Source: Actinomadura mexicana (GTDB taxonomy: Bacteria; Actinomycetota; Actinomycetes; Streptosporangiales; Streptosporangiaceae). From it: a stretch of 64,000 nt of DNA. Below, one piece after another: positions 34,701-42,331 of the stretch. Every line of letters starts with the position of its first letter. The first letter of the stretch is position 1. A program made the position numbers and the translations under genes. The stretch is taken from the NCBI RefSeq assembly GCF_900188105.1, contig NZ_FZNP01000022.1, positions 1 to 64,000 on the forward strand, in the 5' to 3' direction. The notes beneath the pieces were generated by a model. The model was not told where the DNA came from, searched no databases, and saw nothing but the letters and a program-made list of their open reading frames with translations.

Positions 34701-36245
34701 CTAGCGCAGCTCCCGCTTGAGGATCTTGCCGGTGGCGGTCATCGGCAGCTCGTCGCGGAACTCGACGATCCGCGGGTACTTGTAGTTGGCGAACTGCTCC
34801 CTGCCCCACGCGACCAGCTCGTCCTCGGTGACGGCGGCGCCGGGCGTGCGGATCACGTACGCCTTGACCTCCTCGCCGTGCGAGGGGTGCGGGACGCCGA
34901 CGACCGCGGCCAGCGAGACCTCCGGGTGGGTGATCAGGACCTCTTCCAGCTCCCGCGGGTACACGTTGTACCCGCCCCGGATGATCATGTCCTTGGAGCG
35001 GTCGATGATGTAGTAGTAGCCGTCCTCGTCGCGGCGGGCCACGTCGCCGGTGCGGAACCAGCCGTCCCGGACGGCGGCCTCGGTCGCCTCGGGCCGCCCG
35101 TGGTAGCCCTTCATGATGTTGTGGCCCCGGACGGCGATCTCGCCGGGCCCCTCGCCCTCGATCTCCTTCCAGTCGTCGTCGATCAGCTTCATCTCCACGC
35201 CCCACACGGGCAGGCCGATCGAACTGGGCTTGGTCGGGCGGTCCGGGCGGTTGAACGAGGCCACCGGCGACGTCTCCGACAGCCCGTAGCCCTCCAGGAC
35301 GTCCACGCCGAACTTCTTCCTGATCCCCTTGAGGACCTCCATCGGCAGCGCCGACCCGCCCGACACCGCGACCCGCAGGTTCTCCCGGATCGACGCGATG
35401 TCCTCCTCGGAGGTCTCGTCGGTCAGCAGGCCCCAGTACATCGTCGGGACGCCCGCGAAGATGTTCACCTTCTCCCTGACCATCAGCTCGACGGCCTGCC
35501 GGGCGTCGAATCTCGCCTGCATCACCAGCGTCGCGCGCCGGTAGAGGCCGACGTTCATCACGCACGTCTGCCCGAAGATGTGGAACAGCGGCAGCGTGAC
35601 CAGCGACGTGTCGTGCAGCGTCCGGTAGAAGAGCGTGTCGTCCACCATGGCGTTCGTCAGCAGGTTGCTGTGCGTGAGCTCGGCGCCCTTCGGCTGCCCG
35701 GTCGTCCCGCTGGTGTAGATGATCACGGCGGTGTCGCCCGGCCCGGTCTGCGCCGTCTCGAAGGTGCCCGGCATCCCCGCGAGCGCGGCCCAGAACAGCT
35801 CCGCTCCCTCCACCGGGGACTCGGTGGCGGACGGGTCGGCGGGCAGCAGGAAGAGGTGCTCGCACCCCTGCGCCTGCTCGAACCCGGCGCGCCCCATCTC
35901 GCCGAGCGGCAGCTCCGGAGTCCCCTCGAAGCAGAAGAACGCCCTGGCGCCGGAGTCGCCGAGGTGGTAGGCGATCTCCCGCGGCTTGAGCAGCACGTTC
36001 AGCGGGACGACCACCGCCCCCGCCTTGAGCGCCCCGAAGTACACCATCGGGAAGTACGGGAGGTTCGGGCTGGACAGCGCCACCTTGTCGCCCGGCCCGA
36101 TGCCGCGCTCGCGCAGCAGGTTCGCGACCTGGTTCGCGACCTGGTCGAGGAGGGAGTAGGAGAGCCGGAGGTCGCCGAACACGACGGCGTCGCGGTCGGG
36201 CGTCTCCCGGGCGGCGTCCTCCAGCAGCACGGACAGGTTGAGCAT
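34701..36245 (-). CDS. Long-chain fatty-acid-CoA ligase
   Basis: 514 aa adenylate-forming enzyme. The AMP-binding P-loop is VIIYTSGTTGQPKGAELTHSNL, followed by GYGLSETSPVASFN, GWFRTGDVARRDEDGYYYIIDRSKDMI and the catalytic Lys in TGKILKRELR. It activates a carboxylic acid, probably a medium- or long-chain fatty acid, to acyl-AMP and acyl-CoA. Start ATG 36245. A 17-bp palindrome lies 28 bp upstream, which could be a lipid-responsive repressor site, though no regulator is adjacent on that side. Confidence 0.9.
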   Translation of the reverse strand: MLNLSVLLEDAARETPDRDAVVFGDLRLSYSLLDQVANQVANLLRERGIGPGDKVALSSPNLPYFPMVYFGALKAGAVVVPLNVLLKPREIAYHLGDSGARAFFCFEGTPELPLGEMGRAGFEQAQGCEHLFLLPADPSATESPVEGAELFWAALAGMPGTFETAQTGPGDTAVIIYTSGTTGQPKGAELTHSNLLTNAMVDDTLFYRTLHDTSLVTLPLFHIFGQTCVMNVGLYRRATLVMQARFDARQAVELMVREKVNIFAGVPTMYWGLLTDETSEEDIASIRENLRVAVSGGSALPMEVLKGIRKKFGVDVLEGYGLSETSPVASFNRPDRPTKPSSIGLPVWGVEMKLIDDDWKEIEGEGPGEIAVRGHNIMKGYHGRPEATEAAVRDGWFRTGDVARRDEDGYYYIIDRSKDMIIRGGYNVYPRELEEVLITHPEVSLAAVVGVPHPSHGEEVKAYVIRTPGAAVTEDELVAWGREQFANYKYPRIVEFRDELPMTATGKILKRELR

Positions 36246-36272
36246 GGCACTCCTCGCGCGGAAAGGTGACCG

Positions 36273-36289
36273 GCCGGTTAGTTACCGGC
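36273..36289. promoter_or_regulatory. Palindrome upstream of acyl-CoA ligase
   Basis: GCCGGT-TAGTT-ACCGGC, perfect 6-bp arms, 28 bp upstream of the ligase start. A TetR-type operator is possible; the cognate regulator is not identified. Confidence 0.5.
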
Positions 36290-36536
36290 GAGTGTATGAA
36301 ACCGTTCCGCACATCCTGCTGCACGGGGCTCGTCCCGCGCCATCATTCGCAGCCCTTGACGTGGCGTTTTCGTCGTTGCGACGGCGAGCCCGCGGGAGGG
36401 AGGACGGCCGCCCCCGCGGGGGCCTTCGGCGTCATGACCGGATCCGGCCGGTCCGCCCCGGCGCCGGGGCCGCGCCGGATGCCGGTCGCCCGGCGGCGCT
36501 AGCATGTGCCGCTGCAGCGAGAAAGGGTGCGCGATC

Positions 36537-37151
36537 TTGATCATCTTTGGCTGGCGCGTGGTGTTCTTCACCCTGTCCAGGGGAACCTTCCACTGTCCCG
36601 GGTGCGGCGGCGACCGCGGGTACCGCCGCCGGCAGGGGCGCAACTTCTTCACGCTGTTCTTCGTCCCGGTCATCCCGCTGATGAAGGCGGGCGGCGAGTT
36701 CGTCGAGTGCGACACCTGCCACGGCCGCTGGAACCCCGCCGTGCTCGACGTGCCGACGACCGCGCAGCTCGCGCAGATGCCCGCGATGCTGCTGCGCATG
36801 GCCATCGCCCAGGTCCTGCGCTCCGGCGACTACACCAACGCGGCCGCCCGCTCCCGCGCCGTCTCCGTCGTCCGGCAGGCCGGCGAGCCCGGGTACGGCG
36901 AGCCCGCCCTGGACGCCGACCTCGGCCGCCCCTTCGACGAGGTCCGCGTCGAGATGGGGCGCGCCGCCTCGGCCCTCGCCCCCGAGGCGCGGGAGAGCAT
37001 CCTGCGCGCCGCCGCCGAGATCGCGCTGGTCGACGGCCCGCTGACCGTGTCCGAGGAGGAGACGCTGTCCGCCGTCGGCGCCGACCTGGAACTGACCCGG
37101 GTGCAGGTGACCGGCGTCGTGTCCATGGCCCGCCAGGAGTCGGGGCACTAA
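36537..37151 (+). CDS. Zinc-ribbon protein with TerB-like domain
   Basis: About 204 aa. The N-terminal zinc ribbon uses HCPGCGGDRGYRRRQGRNFFTLFFVP and ECDTCHGRW as two CxxC pairs. The C-terminal ~90 residues are helical with ESILRAAAEIALVDGPLTVSEEETLSAVGADL, resembling TerB/DjlA-type helical domains. The start is ambiguous: TTG 36537 follows AAAGGG and begins at the family-typical IIFGWR, while ATG 36504 would add 11 residues. It lies upstream of leuS on the same strand, with a separate leader in between. Function unknown. Confidence 0.78.
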   Translation: MIIFGWRVVFFTLSRGTFHCPGCGGDRGYRRRQGRNFFTLFFVPVIPLMKAGGEFVECDTCHGRWNPAVLDVPTTAQLAQMPAMLLRMAIAQVLRSGDYTNAAARSRAVSVVRQAGEPGYGEPALDADLGRPFDEVRVEMGRAASALAPEARESILRAAAEIALVDGPLTVSEEETLSAVGADLELTRVQVTGVVSMARQESGH

Positions 37152-37179
37152 GTCGCGGCGGGCGGGGTTGCGGTTGCGC

Positions 37180-37185
37180 TACTCT
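37180..37185 (+). promoter_or_regulatory. Predicted -10 box for the leuS leader transcript
   Basis: TACTCT fits TANNNT and would place the transcript start at or next to the AUG of the leader peptide (37192), giving a leaderless message as in other actinobacterial attenuators. No clear -35 is visible. Confidence 0.45.
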
Positions 37186-37191
37186 TGAGGT

Positions 37192-37227
37192 ATGCCAACC
37201 AGGCTGCTCCTCGAAGGACCGCGTTGA
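37192..37227 (+). CDS. leuS leader peptide
   Basis: An 11-codon ORF, MPTRLLLEGPR, with three consecutive leucine codons (CTG CTC CTC at 37204-37212) and a TGA stop. It precedes the hairpin at 37248-37269 and leucyl-tRNA synthetase. This is the layout of a classical leucine attenuator: stalling at Leu codons would signal low charged tRNA-Leu and allow leuS expression. Attenuators before leuS have been predicted in Streptomyces by comparative work. Confidence 0.7.
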   Translation: MPTRLLLEGPR

Positions 37228-37247
37228 CGCACTGACGTCAGCGTGGT

Positions 37248-37269
37248 GGCCCCTCCTGTGCGAGGGGCC
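37248..37269 (+). terminator. Attenuator hairpin before leuS
   Basis: Arms GGCCCCTC and GAGGGGCC around CTGTGC, followed by GTTTC. It may terminate transcription. Its 3' arm also contains the Shine-Dalgarno-like GAGGGG located 7 nt before an in-frame ATG (37275), so it could block translation instead. An upstream segment (CACTGAC / GTCAGCGTG, 37230-37245) may form a competing stem. Confidence 0.7.
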
Positions 37270-37322
37270 GTTTCATGTCGGCGGACGGCCACGACCCAGC
37301 AGCAGGAACCGGAGTCAGAAGC

Positions 37323-39842
37323 GTGAGCAGCGACGTTCCCCACCGCGCAACGCCGGGGGGTGCAGGGGGGGCGTCCCCCCTGAACGACGGGTACGACCCA
37401 CGGGCGGTCCAGGACAAGTGGCAGGCCCGCTGGGAGGAGCTCGACCCGTTCAAGGCGGACGAGAAGGGCCCCGCCGAGGAGCGCCGCTACGCCCTGGACA
37501 TGTTCCCCTACCCCAGCGGCGACCTGCACATGGGCCACGCGGAGGCGTTCGCCATCGGCGACGTCGTCGCGCGCTACTGGTTCCAGCGCGGCTTCAACGT
37601 CCTGCACCCGATCGGCTGGGACTCCTTCGGCCTGCCCGCCGAGAACGCCGCCATCAAGCGCGACTCGCACCCCGCCGAGTGGACGTACGCCAACATCGAG
37701 ACGCAGGCGGCCTCCTTCCACCGCTACGCCCCGTCCTTCGACTGGACGCGGCGCCTGCACACCTCCGACCCCGAGTACTACAAGTGGACGCAGTGGCTGT
37801 TCCTGCGCTTCTACGAGCGGGGCCTGGCCTACCGCAAGGGCGGCCACGTCAACTGGTGCCCGAAGGACCAGACCGTCCTGGCCAACGAGCAGGTCGTCGG
37901 CGGGCACTGCGAGCGCTGCGGCGCGCTGGTCGAGAAGCGCGTGCTGACCCAGTGGTACTTCAAGATCACCGAGTACGCGGACCGGCTGCTGGACGACATG
38001 GCGCAGCTGGAGGGCAAGTGGCCCGAGCGCGTCCTGCTGATGCAGCGCAACTGGATCGGCCGCTCCACCGGCGCCGACGTCGACTTCGTGATCGAGGGGC
38101 GCGACGAGCCGGTCACCGTCTACACCACCCGCCCCGACACCCTGTACGGCGCGACGTTCATGGTCGTGGCCGCCGACGCCGCGCTGGCCGAGGAGGTCTG
38201 CCACCCCGACCACCGCGCCGCGTTCGAGGCCTACCGCGACGAGGTCTCCCGCGAGAGCGAGATCGAGCGGCTGTCCACCGAGCGTGAGAAGACCGGCGTG
38301 TTCCTGGGCCGCTACGCGGTCAACCCGGTCAACGGCGAGCGGCTGCCCGTCTGGGCGTCCGACTACGTCCTGGCCGAGTACGGGCACGGCGCGATCATGG
38401 CCGTCCCGGCGCACGACCAGCGCGACCTGGACTTCGCGCTGAAGTTCGGCCTGCCCGTCCGCGTCGTCGTCGAGACCGGCCTGGCCGACCCCGCCGAGAC
38501 CGGCGTCGCCACCCCCGGCGACGGCGCGATCGTCAACTCCGGCCCCATCGACGGGCTGACCAAGGCCGACGGCATCGCCCGCATCACCGGGATCCTGGAG
38601 GAGCGCGGTACCGGCCGCGCGTCGGTGAACTTCCGGCTGCGCGACTGGCTGGTGTCCCGGCAGCGGTTCTGGGGCTGCCCGATCCCGATCGTGCACTGCG
38701 AGGCGTGCGGCGAGGTCCCCGTCCCCGACGACCAGCTGCCGGTGACCCTGCCGGAGGGCCTGCGCGGCGCCGACCTGGCCCCCAAGGGCACCTCGCCGCT
38801 GGCCGCAGCGTCCGACTGGGTGAACACCGAGTGCCCCAAGTGCGGCGGCGCCGCCACCCGCGACACCGACACCATGGACACGTTCGTCGACTCGTCCTGG
38901 TACTACTTCCGCTACTGCTCGCCCGACTACGAGGGCGGCCCGTTCGACGTCGAGCGGGTCCGCGAGTGGATGCCGGTCGACCAGTACACGGGCGGCGTCG
39001 AGCACGCCATCCTGCACCTGCTGTACAGCCGGTTCTTCACCAAGGTCCTGTTCGACATGGGCATGGTCGACTTCACCGAGCCCTTCACCCGGCTGCTGAA
39101 CCAGGGCCAGGTGATCAACCAGGGCAAGGCGATGTCGAAGTCGCTGGGCAACGGCGTCGACCTGGGCGAGCAGATCGGCGAGTTCGGGGTGGACGTCGTC
39201 CGGCTGGCGATCCTGTTCTCCGGCCCGCCCGAGGACGACATCGACTGGGCCGACGTGTCCCCGCACGGCATGTCGAAGTTCCTGTCCCGCGTGCACCGCA
39301 TCGCCGCCGAGGTCTCCTCCGAGCCCGGCGCGGACGTCGCCTCCGGCGACACGGCCCTGCGCCGCGCCACGGCCCGCACGGTCGACGATGCCACCACGCT
39401 GGTCGAGACGCAGCGCTTCAACGTCGCCATCGCGCGGATCATGGAGCTGGTCACCGCGACCCGCAAGGCCATCGACTCGGGCCCCGGCGCCGCCGACCCG
39501 GCCGTCCGCGAGGCCGCGGAGACGATCGCGGTCCTGTTGTCGCTGTTCGCCCCCTACACCGCCGACGAGGCGTGGGAGCTGCTGGGCCGCACCGCGCCGG
39601 TGGTCCGCGCGGGCTGGCCGTCCGCCGACCCCGTGCTGCTGGTGGAGGAGTCGGTCACCTGCGTCGTCCAGGTCGCCGGCAAGGTGCGCGACCGCCTGGA
39701 CGTCCCGCCCGGCATCGCCGGCGAGGAGCTGGAACGCCGCGCCCTGGCCTCGGCCAAGGTCCAGGACGCCCTGGCCGGCGCCGACATCGCCAAGATCATC
39801 GTCCGCGCCCCCAAGATCGTCAACATCGTCCCCAAGCGCTGA
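37323..39842 (+). CDS. leuS: Leucyl-tRNA synthetase
   Basis: About 839 aa. The HIGH motif is in YPSGDLHMGHAEAF, the KMSKS motif in INQGKAMSKSLGNG, and the editing domain has VTVYTTRPDTLYGATF. It charges tRNA-Leu with leucine. Start is uncertain: GTG 37323 follows CCGGAG by 9 nt and lies close to conserved sequence (YDPRAVQDKWQARWEEL), while ATG 37275 would use GAGGGG in the attenuator hairpin and add 16 residues. The gene lies behind a leucine leader peptide and is followed by a strong terminator. Confidence 0.95.
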   Translation: MSSDVPHRATPGGAGGASPLNDGYDPRAVQDKWQARWEELDPFKADEKGPAEERRYALDMFPYPSGDLHMGHAEAFAIGDVVARYWFQRGFNVLHPIGWDSFGLPAENAAIKRDSHPAEWTYANIETQAASFHRYAPSFDWTRRLHTSDPEYYKWTQWLFLRFYERGLAYRKGGHVNWCPKDQTVLANEQVVGGHCERCGALVEKRVLTQWYFKITEYADRLLDDMAQLEGKWPERVLLMQRNWIGRSTGADVDFVIEGRDEPVTVYTTRPDTLYGATFMVVAADAALAEEVCHPDHRAAFEAYRDEVSRESEIERLSTEREKTGVFLGRYAVNPVNGERLPVWASDYVLAEYGHGAIMAVPAHDQRDLDFALKFGLPVRVVVETGLADPAETGVATPGDGAIVNSGPIDGLTKADGIARITGILEERGTGRASVNFRLRDWLVSRQRFWGCPIPIVHCEACGEVPVPDDQLPVTLPEGLRGADLAPKGTSPLAAASDWVNTECPKCGGAATRDTDTMDTFVDSSWYYFRYCSPDYEGGPFDVERVREWMPVDQYTGGVEHAILHLLYSRFFTKVLFDMGMVDFTEPFTRLLNQGQVINQGKAMSKSLGNGVDLGEQIGEFGVDVVRLAILFSGPPEDDIDWADVSPHGMSKFLSRVHRIAAEVSSEPGADVASGDTALRRATARTVDDATTLVETQRFNVAIARIMELVTATRKAIDSGPGAADPAVREAAETIAVLLSLFAPYTADEAWELLGRTAPVVRAGWPSADPVLLVEESVTCVVQVAGKVRDRLDVPPGIAGEELERRALASAKVQDALAGADIAKIIVRAPKIVNIVPKR

Positions 39843-39852
39843 CCACCCGCGA

Positions 39853-39884
39853 CGCCGCGCCGCTCCCACCCGAGCGGCGCGGCG
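39853..39884 (+). terminator. leuS terminator hairpin
   Basis: Arms CGCCGCGCCGCTC and GAGCGGCGCGGCG form a 13-bp perfect stem with loop CCACCC, starting 11 nt after the leuS stop. Confidence 0.8.
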
Positions 39885-39996
39885 ACACCGGGAGGAGGGG
39901 GCGGAGACGCCGTCCTCCGGCCCGATCCGAGATGGAGCAGGGAGCTCTGCCGGCGTGCGCGGCCGCAGCGCGCCGGCCGGGTCCGAGCATGCGTGA

Positions 39997-40026
39997 GCGG
40001 CCGCCGGAGGGTGCCCCGGCGGCCGC
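39997..40026 (-). terminator. lexA terminator hairpin
   Basis: Arms GCGGCCGCCGG and CCGGCGGCCGC around an 8-nt loop, 12 bp beyond the lexA stop on the minus strand. Confidence 0.7.
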
Positions 40027-40038
40027 TGACGGCCGGTG

Positions 40039-40725
40039 TCACATCTTGCGGAGGACCGCCACGACCCGGCCGAGCACCGACGCCTCGTCGCCGGGGATCG
40101 GCTCGTAGGCGGGGTTCTGGGGCATCAGCCAGATGTGGCCGTCGTCGCGGCGCTTGAACGTCTTGACCGTGGCCTCGCCGTCGATCATGGCGGCCACGAT
40201 GTCGCCCTGCTCGGCCACCGGCTGCTGCCGCACGACCACCCAGTCACCGTCCGCGATCGCGGCGTCGATCATCGAGTCGCCGGTGACCTTCAGCAGGAAG
40301 TGGGTGCCCTCGCCGACGAGCTGCTTCGGCAGCGTGAAGACGTCCTCGACGGCCTCCTCGGCGAGGATCGGGCCACCGGCGGCGATACGGCCGACGAGCG
40401 GCACGTAGGCGGGCGCGGGCTGCCCCGAGGCCGGCTCGTAGCCCTCCTCGTGCGTGCGCACCGGCGTCGTGCCCGGCACCCGCACCTCGACCGCGCGCGG
40501 CCGGTTGGGGTCGCGCCGCAGGAAGCCCTTGCGCTGCAGCGTCCGGAGCTGGTGCGACACGCTGGAGGTGCTGGTCAGCCCCACGGCCTCGCCGATCTCG
40601 CGCATCGAGGGCGGGTACCCGCGGCGCTGGACCGAGTCACGGATCACCTCCAGCACCATGCGCTGTCGCTGGGTCAGGCCCGTCTCGTCCATCGGCCCGT
40701 CGGGCAGGTCCCGGACCTTGCTCAT
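40039..40725 (-). CDS. lexA: SOS repressor LexA
   Basis: 228 aa. The N-terminal winged helix contains LTQRQRMVLEVIRDSVQRRGYPPSMREIGEAVGL and STSSVSHQLRTLQRKGFL. The latent serine protease domain has cleavage site Ala116-Gly117 (RIAAGG), catalytic Ser151 (TGDSM) and Lys188 (EATVKTF), all intact. RecA-stimulated self-cleavage derepresses DNA-damage genes. GGGAGG lies upstream of ATG 40725; ATG 40692 is an alternative. It is divergent from the LysM protein, with LexA-box-like palindromes in the intergenic region. Confidence 0.95.
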   Translation of the reverse strand: MSKVRDLPDGPMDETGLTQRQRMVLEVIRDSVQRRGYPPSMREIGEAVGLTSTSSVSHQLRTLQRKGFLRRDPNRPRAVEVRVPGTTPVRTHEEGYEPASGQPAPAYVPLVGRIAAGGPILAEEAVEDVFTLPKQLVGEGTHFLLKVTGDSMIDAAIADGDWVVVRQQPVAEQGDIVAAMIDGEATVKTFKRRDDGHIWLMPQNPAYEPIPGDEASVLGRVVAVLRKM

Positions 40726-40798
40726 CGCTCGTCGCCTCCCGGGCGCCTCGGATCCGTCACTCCTTGTCATGGAACGCTATCGCGTCCAGGCTCGATGA

Positions 40799-40814
40799 TC
40801 AAACAATTGTTCGA
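40799..40814. promoter_or_regulatory. LexA (SOS) box candidate 1
   Basis: TCAAAC-AATT-GTTCGA matches the actinobacterial consensus TCGAAC-N4-GTTCGA with one mismatch. It lies 73 bp upstream of lexA and could mediate autoregulation. Confidence 0.65.
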
Positions 40815-40869
40815 AGATGCGCTCGCTTTTTCCGGACGGCCCCTGGTAGAACATCGTACAGACGTTCGA

Positions 40870-40885
40870 TCGAAAATGCATTCGA
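40870..40885. promoter_or_regulatory. LexA (SOS) box candidate 2
   Basis: TCGAAA-ATGC-ATTCGA keeps the TCGAA/TTCGA arms with two consensus mismatches at the inner positions. It ends 17 bp before the LysM gene start, suitable for SOS control of that gene. Confidence 0.55.
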
Positions 40886-40902
40886 AGTCGAGGAGGGGAG
40901 AG

Positions 40903-41238
40903 ATGCCGGGTTCGCCCCACAGTGACCGTCCTCCGATCCGCCTGACCCGCCGGGGCCGCGTCGTCCTGGTGGCCTTCGCCGCAACGGTGACGCTCGTGCT
41001 GCTCTGGGTCATCGGGGGTTCGGGCGCCTTTGCCGGTTCCCGGGAAAGGCACGGCGGTCCGTCCCGCCCCGCAGGAACGGTCGTCGTCGAGCCCGGCGAC
41101 ACCCTTTGGGGCGTGGCCTCCGCCGCCGATCCCGGCGGCGACCCGCGCCTCGTGGTGCAGCGCATCATCGACCTCAACGGCCTGGCCGGCGACCCCACCG
41201 TCCATCCCGGCCAGGAGCTCCGGCTTCCGTCAAGCTGA
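40903..41238 (+). CDS. LysM-domain SOS cell-division suppressor (DivS/ChiZ-like)
   Basis: 111 aa. One transmembrane helix (VVLVAFAATVTLVLLWVIGG, residues ~20-40) is followed by a short linker and a C-terminal LysM domain (VVEPGDTLWGVASAADPGGDPRLVVQRIIDLNGL). A gene divergent from lexA with this TM-LysM architecture is DivS in corynebacteria and Rv2719c/ChiZ in mycobacteria, which restrain division during the SOS response. AGGAGGGG precedes ATG 40903; ATG 40876 is possible. A LexA-box-like palindrome ends 17 bp upstream. Confidence 0.88.
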   Translation: MPGSPHSDRPPIRLTRRGRVVLVAFAATVTLVLLWVIGGSGAFAGSRERHGGPSRPAGTVVVEPGDTLWGVASAADPGGDPRLVVQRIIDLNGLAGDPTVHPGQELRLPSS

Positions 41239-41254
41239 CCGGCGCGCCGGTCAG
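41235..41254. terminator. Perfect palindrome overlapping the stop of the LysM gene
   Basis: CTGACCGGCG/CGCCGGTCAG, a 20-bp perfect palindrome that includes the TGA stop. With no loop it may act as a weak terminator or simply a cruciform-prone site. Confidence 0.4.
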
Positions 41255-41644
41255 ACCACGCTCGGTCACACTCGGTCACGCCGGATGCGGCAACGCCGAG
41301 CGCCCGTCCAGCGACGCGACGTCCTCCCTCGTGCCCGAACGGCGGCGAGCGCGGTCGAGCGGCCCGGTCGGGAGCGTGCGCGTGGGCGGTGGTGTCGGCG
41401 CCCCTGGTGCGCGGTGGGATCGGGGAGCCGGGGAGTGGCTGCGAGGCGGCTGACGGAGCGGCAAAGGGGGCTCTTGCAGGGGCTTTGGCCTGATGGGGGT
41501 TACCGGGAGGGGTCTGTCGGGGGCGGTGGGTGACGACACGCCCGGAGCGAAAACCGGGGTGTCGGAGATGACCTGCGCGGACGCGGCGGATGTGACGCAG
41601 GGGACGCGGGACCAGGTTGCGAAGGACTCCGGTGAGCCGTACGG
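41255..41644. other. Long gap upstream of nrdR
   Basis: About 390 bp after the LysM gene without a convincing gene on either strand. The nrdR promoter region with NrdR-box-like sequence follows at 41645-41737. I see no other structure. Confidence 0.5.
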
Positions 41645-41650
41645 TTGACC

Positions 41651-41697
41651 ACAACATCTAGTAGTCACATCGATGTAGTTCCCTATATATGGAACTC
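41651..41697. promoter_or_regulatory. NrdR-box-like sequences upstream of nrdR
   Basis: ACAACATCTAGTAGT (41651-41665) and a second AT-rich element CCTATATATGGAACT (41683-41697) resemble the paired 16-bp NrdR boxes found in actinobacterial nrd promoters (ACAACATCTAGT-type and CTATATRT-type). They lie 40-87 bp before nrdR. The match is by eye. Confidence 0.5.
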
Positions 41698-41737
41698 ACA
41701 TGGGTGTTACTCGTTTACGTCAGGGGAGGGACCAAAC

Positions 41738-42211
41738 GTGCACTGCCCGTTCTGTCGCAACCCTGACACCAAAGTGATCGACAGCCGTGCGACCGATGAC
41801 GGGGGCGCCATTCGGCGTCGCCGGTCGTGCTCGGAATGCGGCAAGCGGTTCACGACGCAGGAGAATGTGCTCGTGATGGTGGCCAAGCGCAGCGGGGTCA
41901 CCGAGCCGTTCTCCCGGGAAAAGATCATCGCCGGTGTGCGCAGGGCCTGCCAGGGCCGTCCGGTCGACGAGGATGCGCTCGCGAAGCTGGGGCAGCGGGT
42001 CGAAGAGGCGATCAGGTCGTCCGGGTCCGCGGAAATACCCTCGCACGAGATCGGCCTCGCGATCCTGGGGCCGCTCGGCGAACTCGACGAGGTCGCCTAT
42101 CTGCGATTCGCCTCGGTCTACCGGGGCTTCGAGTCGCTGGACGACTTCGCCAAGGAGATCGAAACCCTGCGGAAGTCCGGTTCCGCGGGGGAGCCCGGCC
42201 CGTCCCGTTAG
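41738..42211 (+). CDS. nrdR: Ribonucleotide reductase regulator NrdR
   Basis: 157 aa. The Zn-ribbon MHCPFCRNPDTKVIDSR and CSECGKRFTTQE gives four Cys ligands. The ATP-cone domain follows (VAKRSGVTEPFSREKIIAGVRRACQGRPV). NrdR represses ribonucleotide reductase genes when dATP is high. Start GTG 41738 follows AGGGGAGGG and gives the family length. It is 120 bp upstream of nrdJ, forming the nrdRJ operon known in Streptomyces. Confidence 0.95.
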   Translation: MHCPFCRNPDTKVIDSRATDDGGAIRRRRSCSECGKRFTTQENVLVMVAKRSGVTEPFSREKIIAGVRRACQGRPVDEDALAKLGQRVEEAIRSSGSAEIPSHEIGLAILGPLGELDEVAYLRFASVYRGFESLDDFAKEIETLRKSGSAGEPGPSR

Positions 42212-42331
42212 GGGCGGTACCGGAAACACACATCAGCACACGTAAAGGCGTCTCCGCGCGGGCATGGCCCGTGCGGCGGCGTGGTTGTTCCTGGACGGGA
42301 CCCGGCGGGAGGGTCCGAGAGGGGGAAGGTC

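Noticed and set aside
37141..37275. A T-box riboswitch in front of leuS
   Set aside because: I see no T-box core sequence or specifier loop; the leader peptide with three Leu codons explains the region better.
37179..39869. Long minus-strand frame over leuS
   Set aside because: It is antisense to intact leuS and has no domain signature.
40848..40870. A third LexA box (GAAC/GTTC arms) between the two candidates
   Set aside because: The arms are separated by 11 nt rather than 4, so it does not fit the LexA dimer spacing.
41106..41644. Open frames between the LysM gene and nrdR
   Set aside because: All overlap the LysM gene in other frames or lack start signals and conserved motifs.
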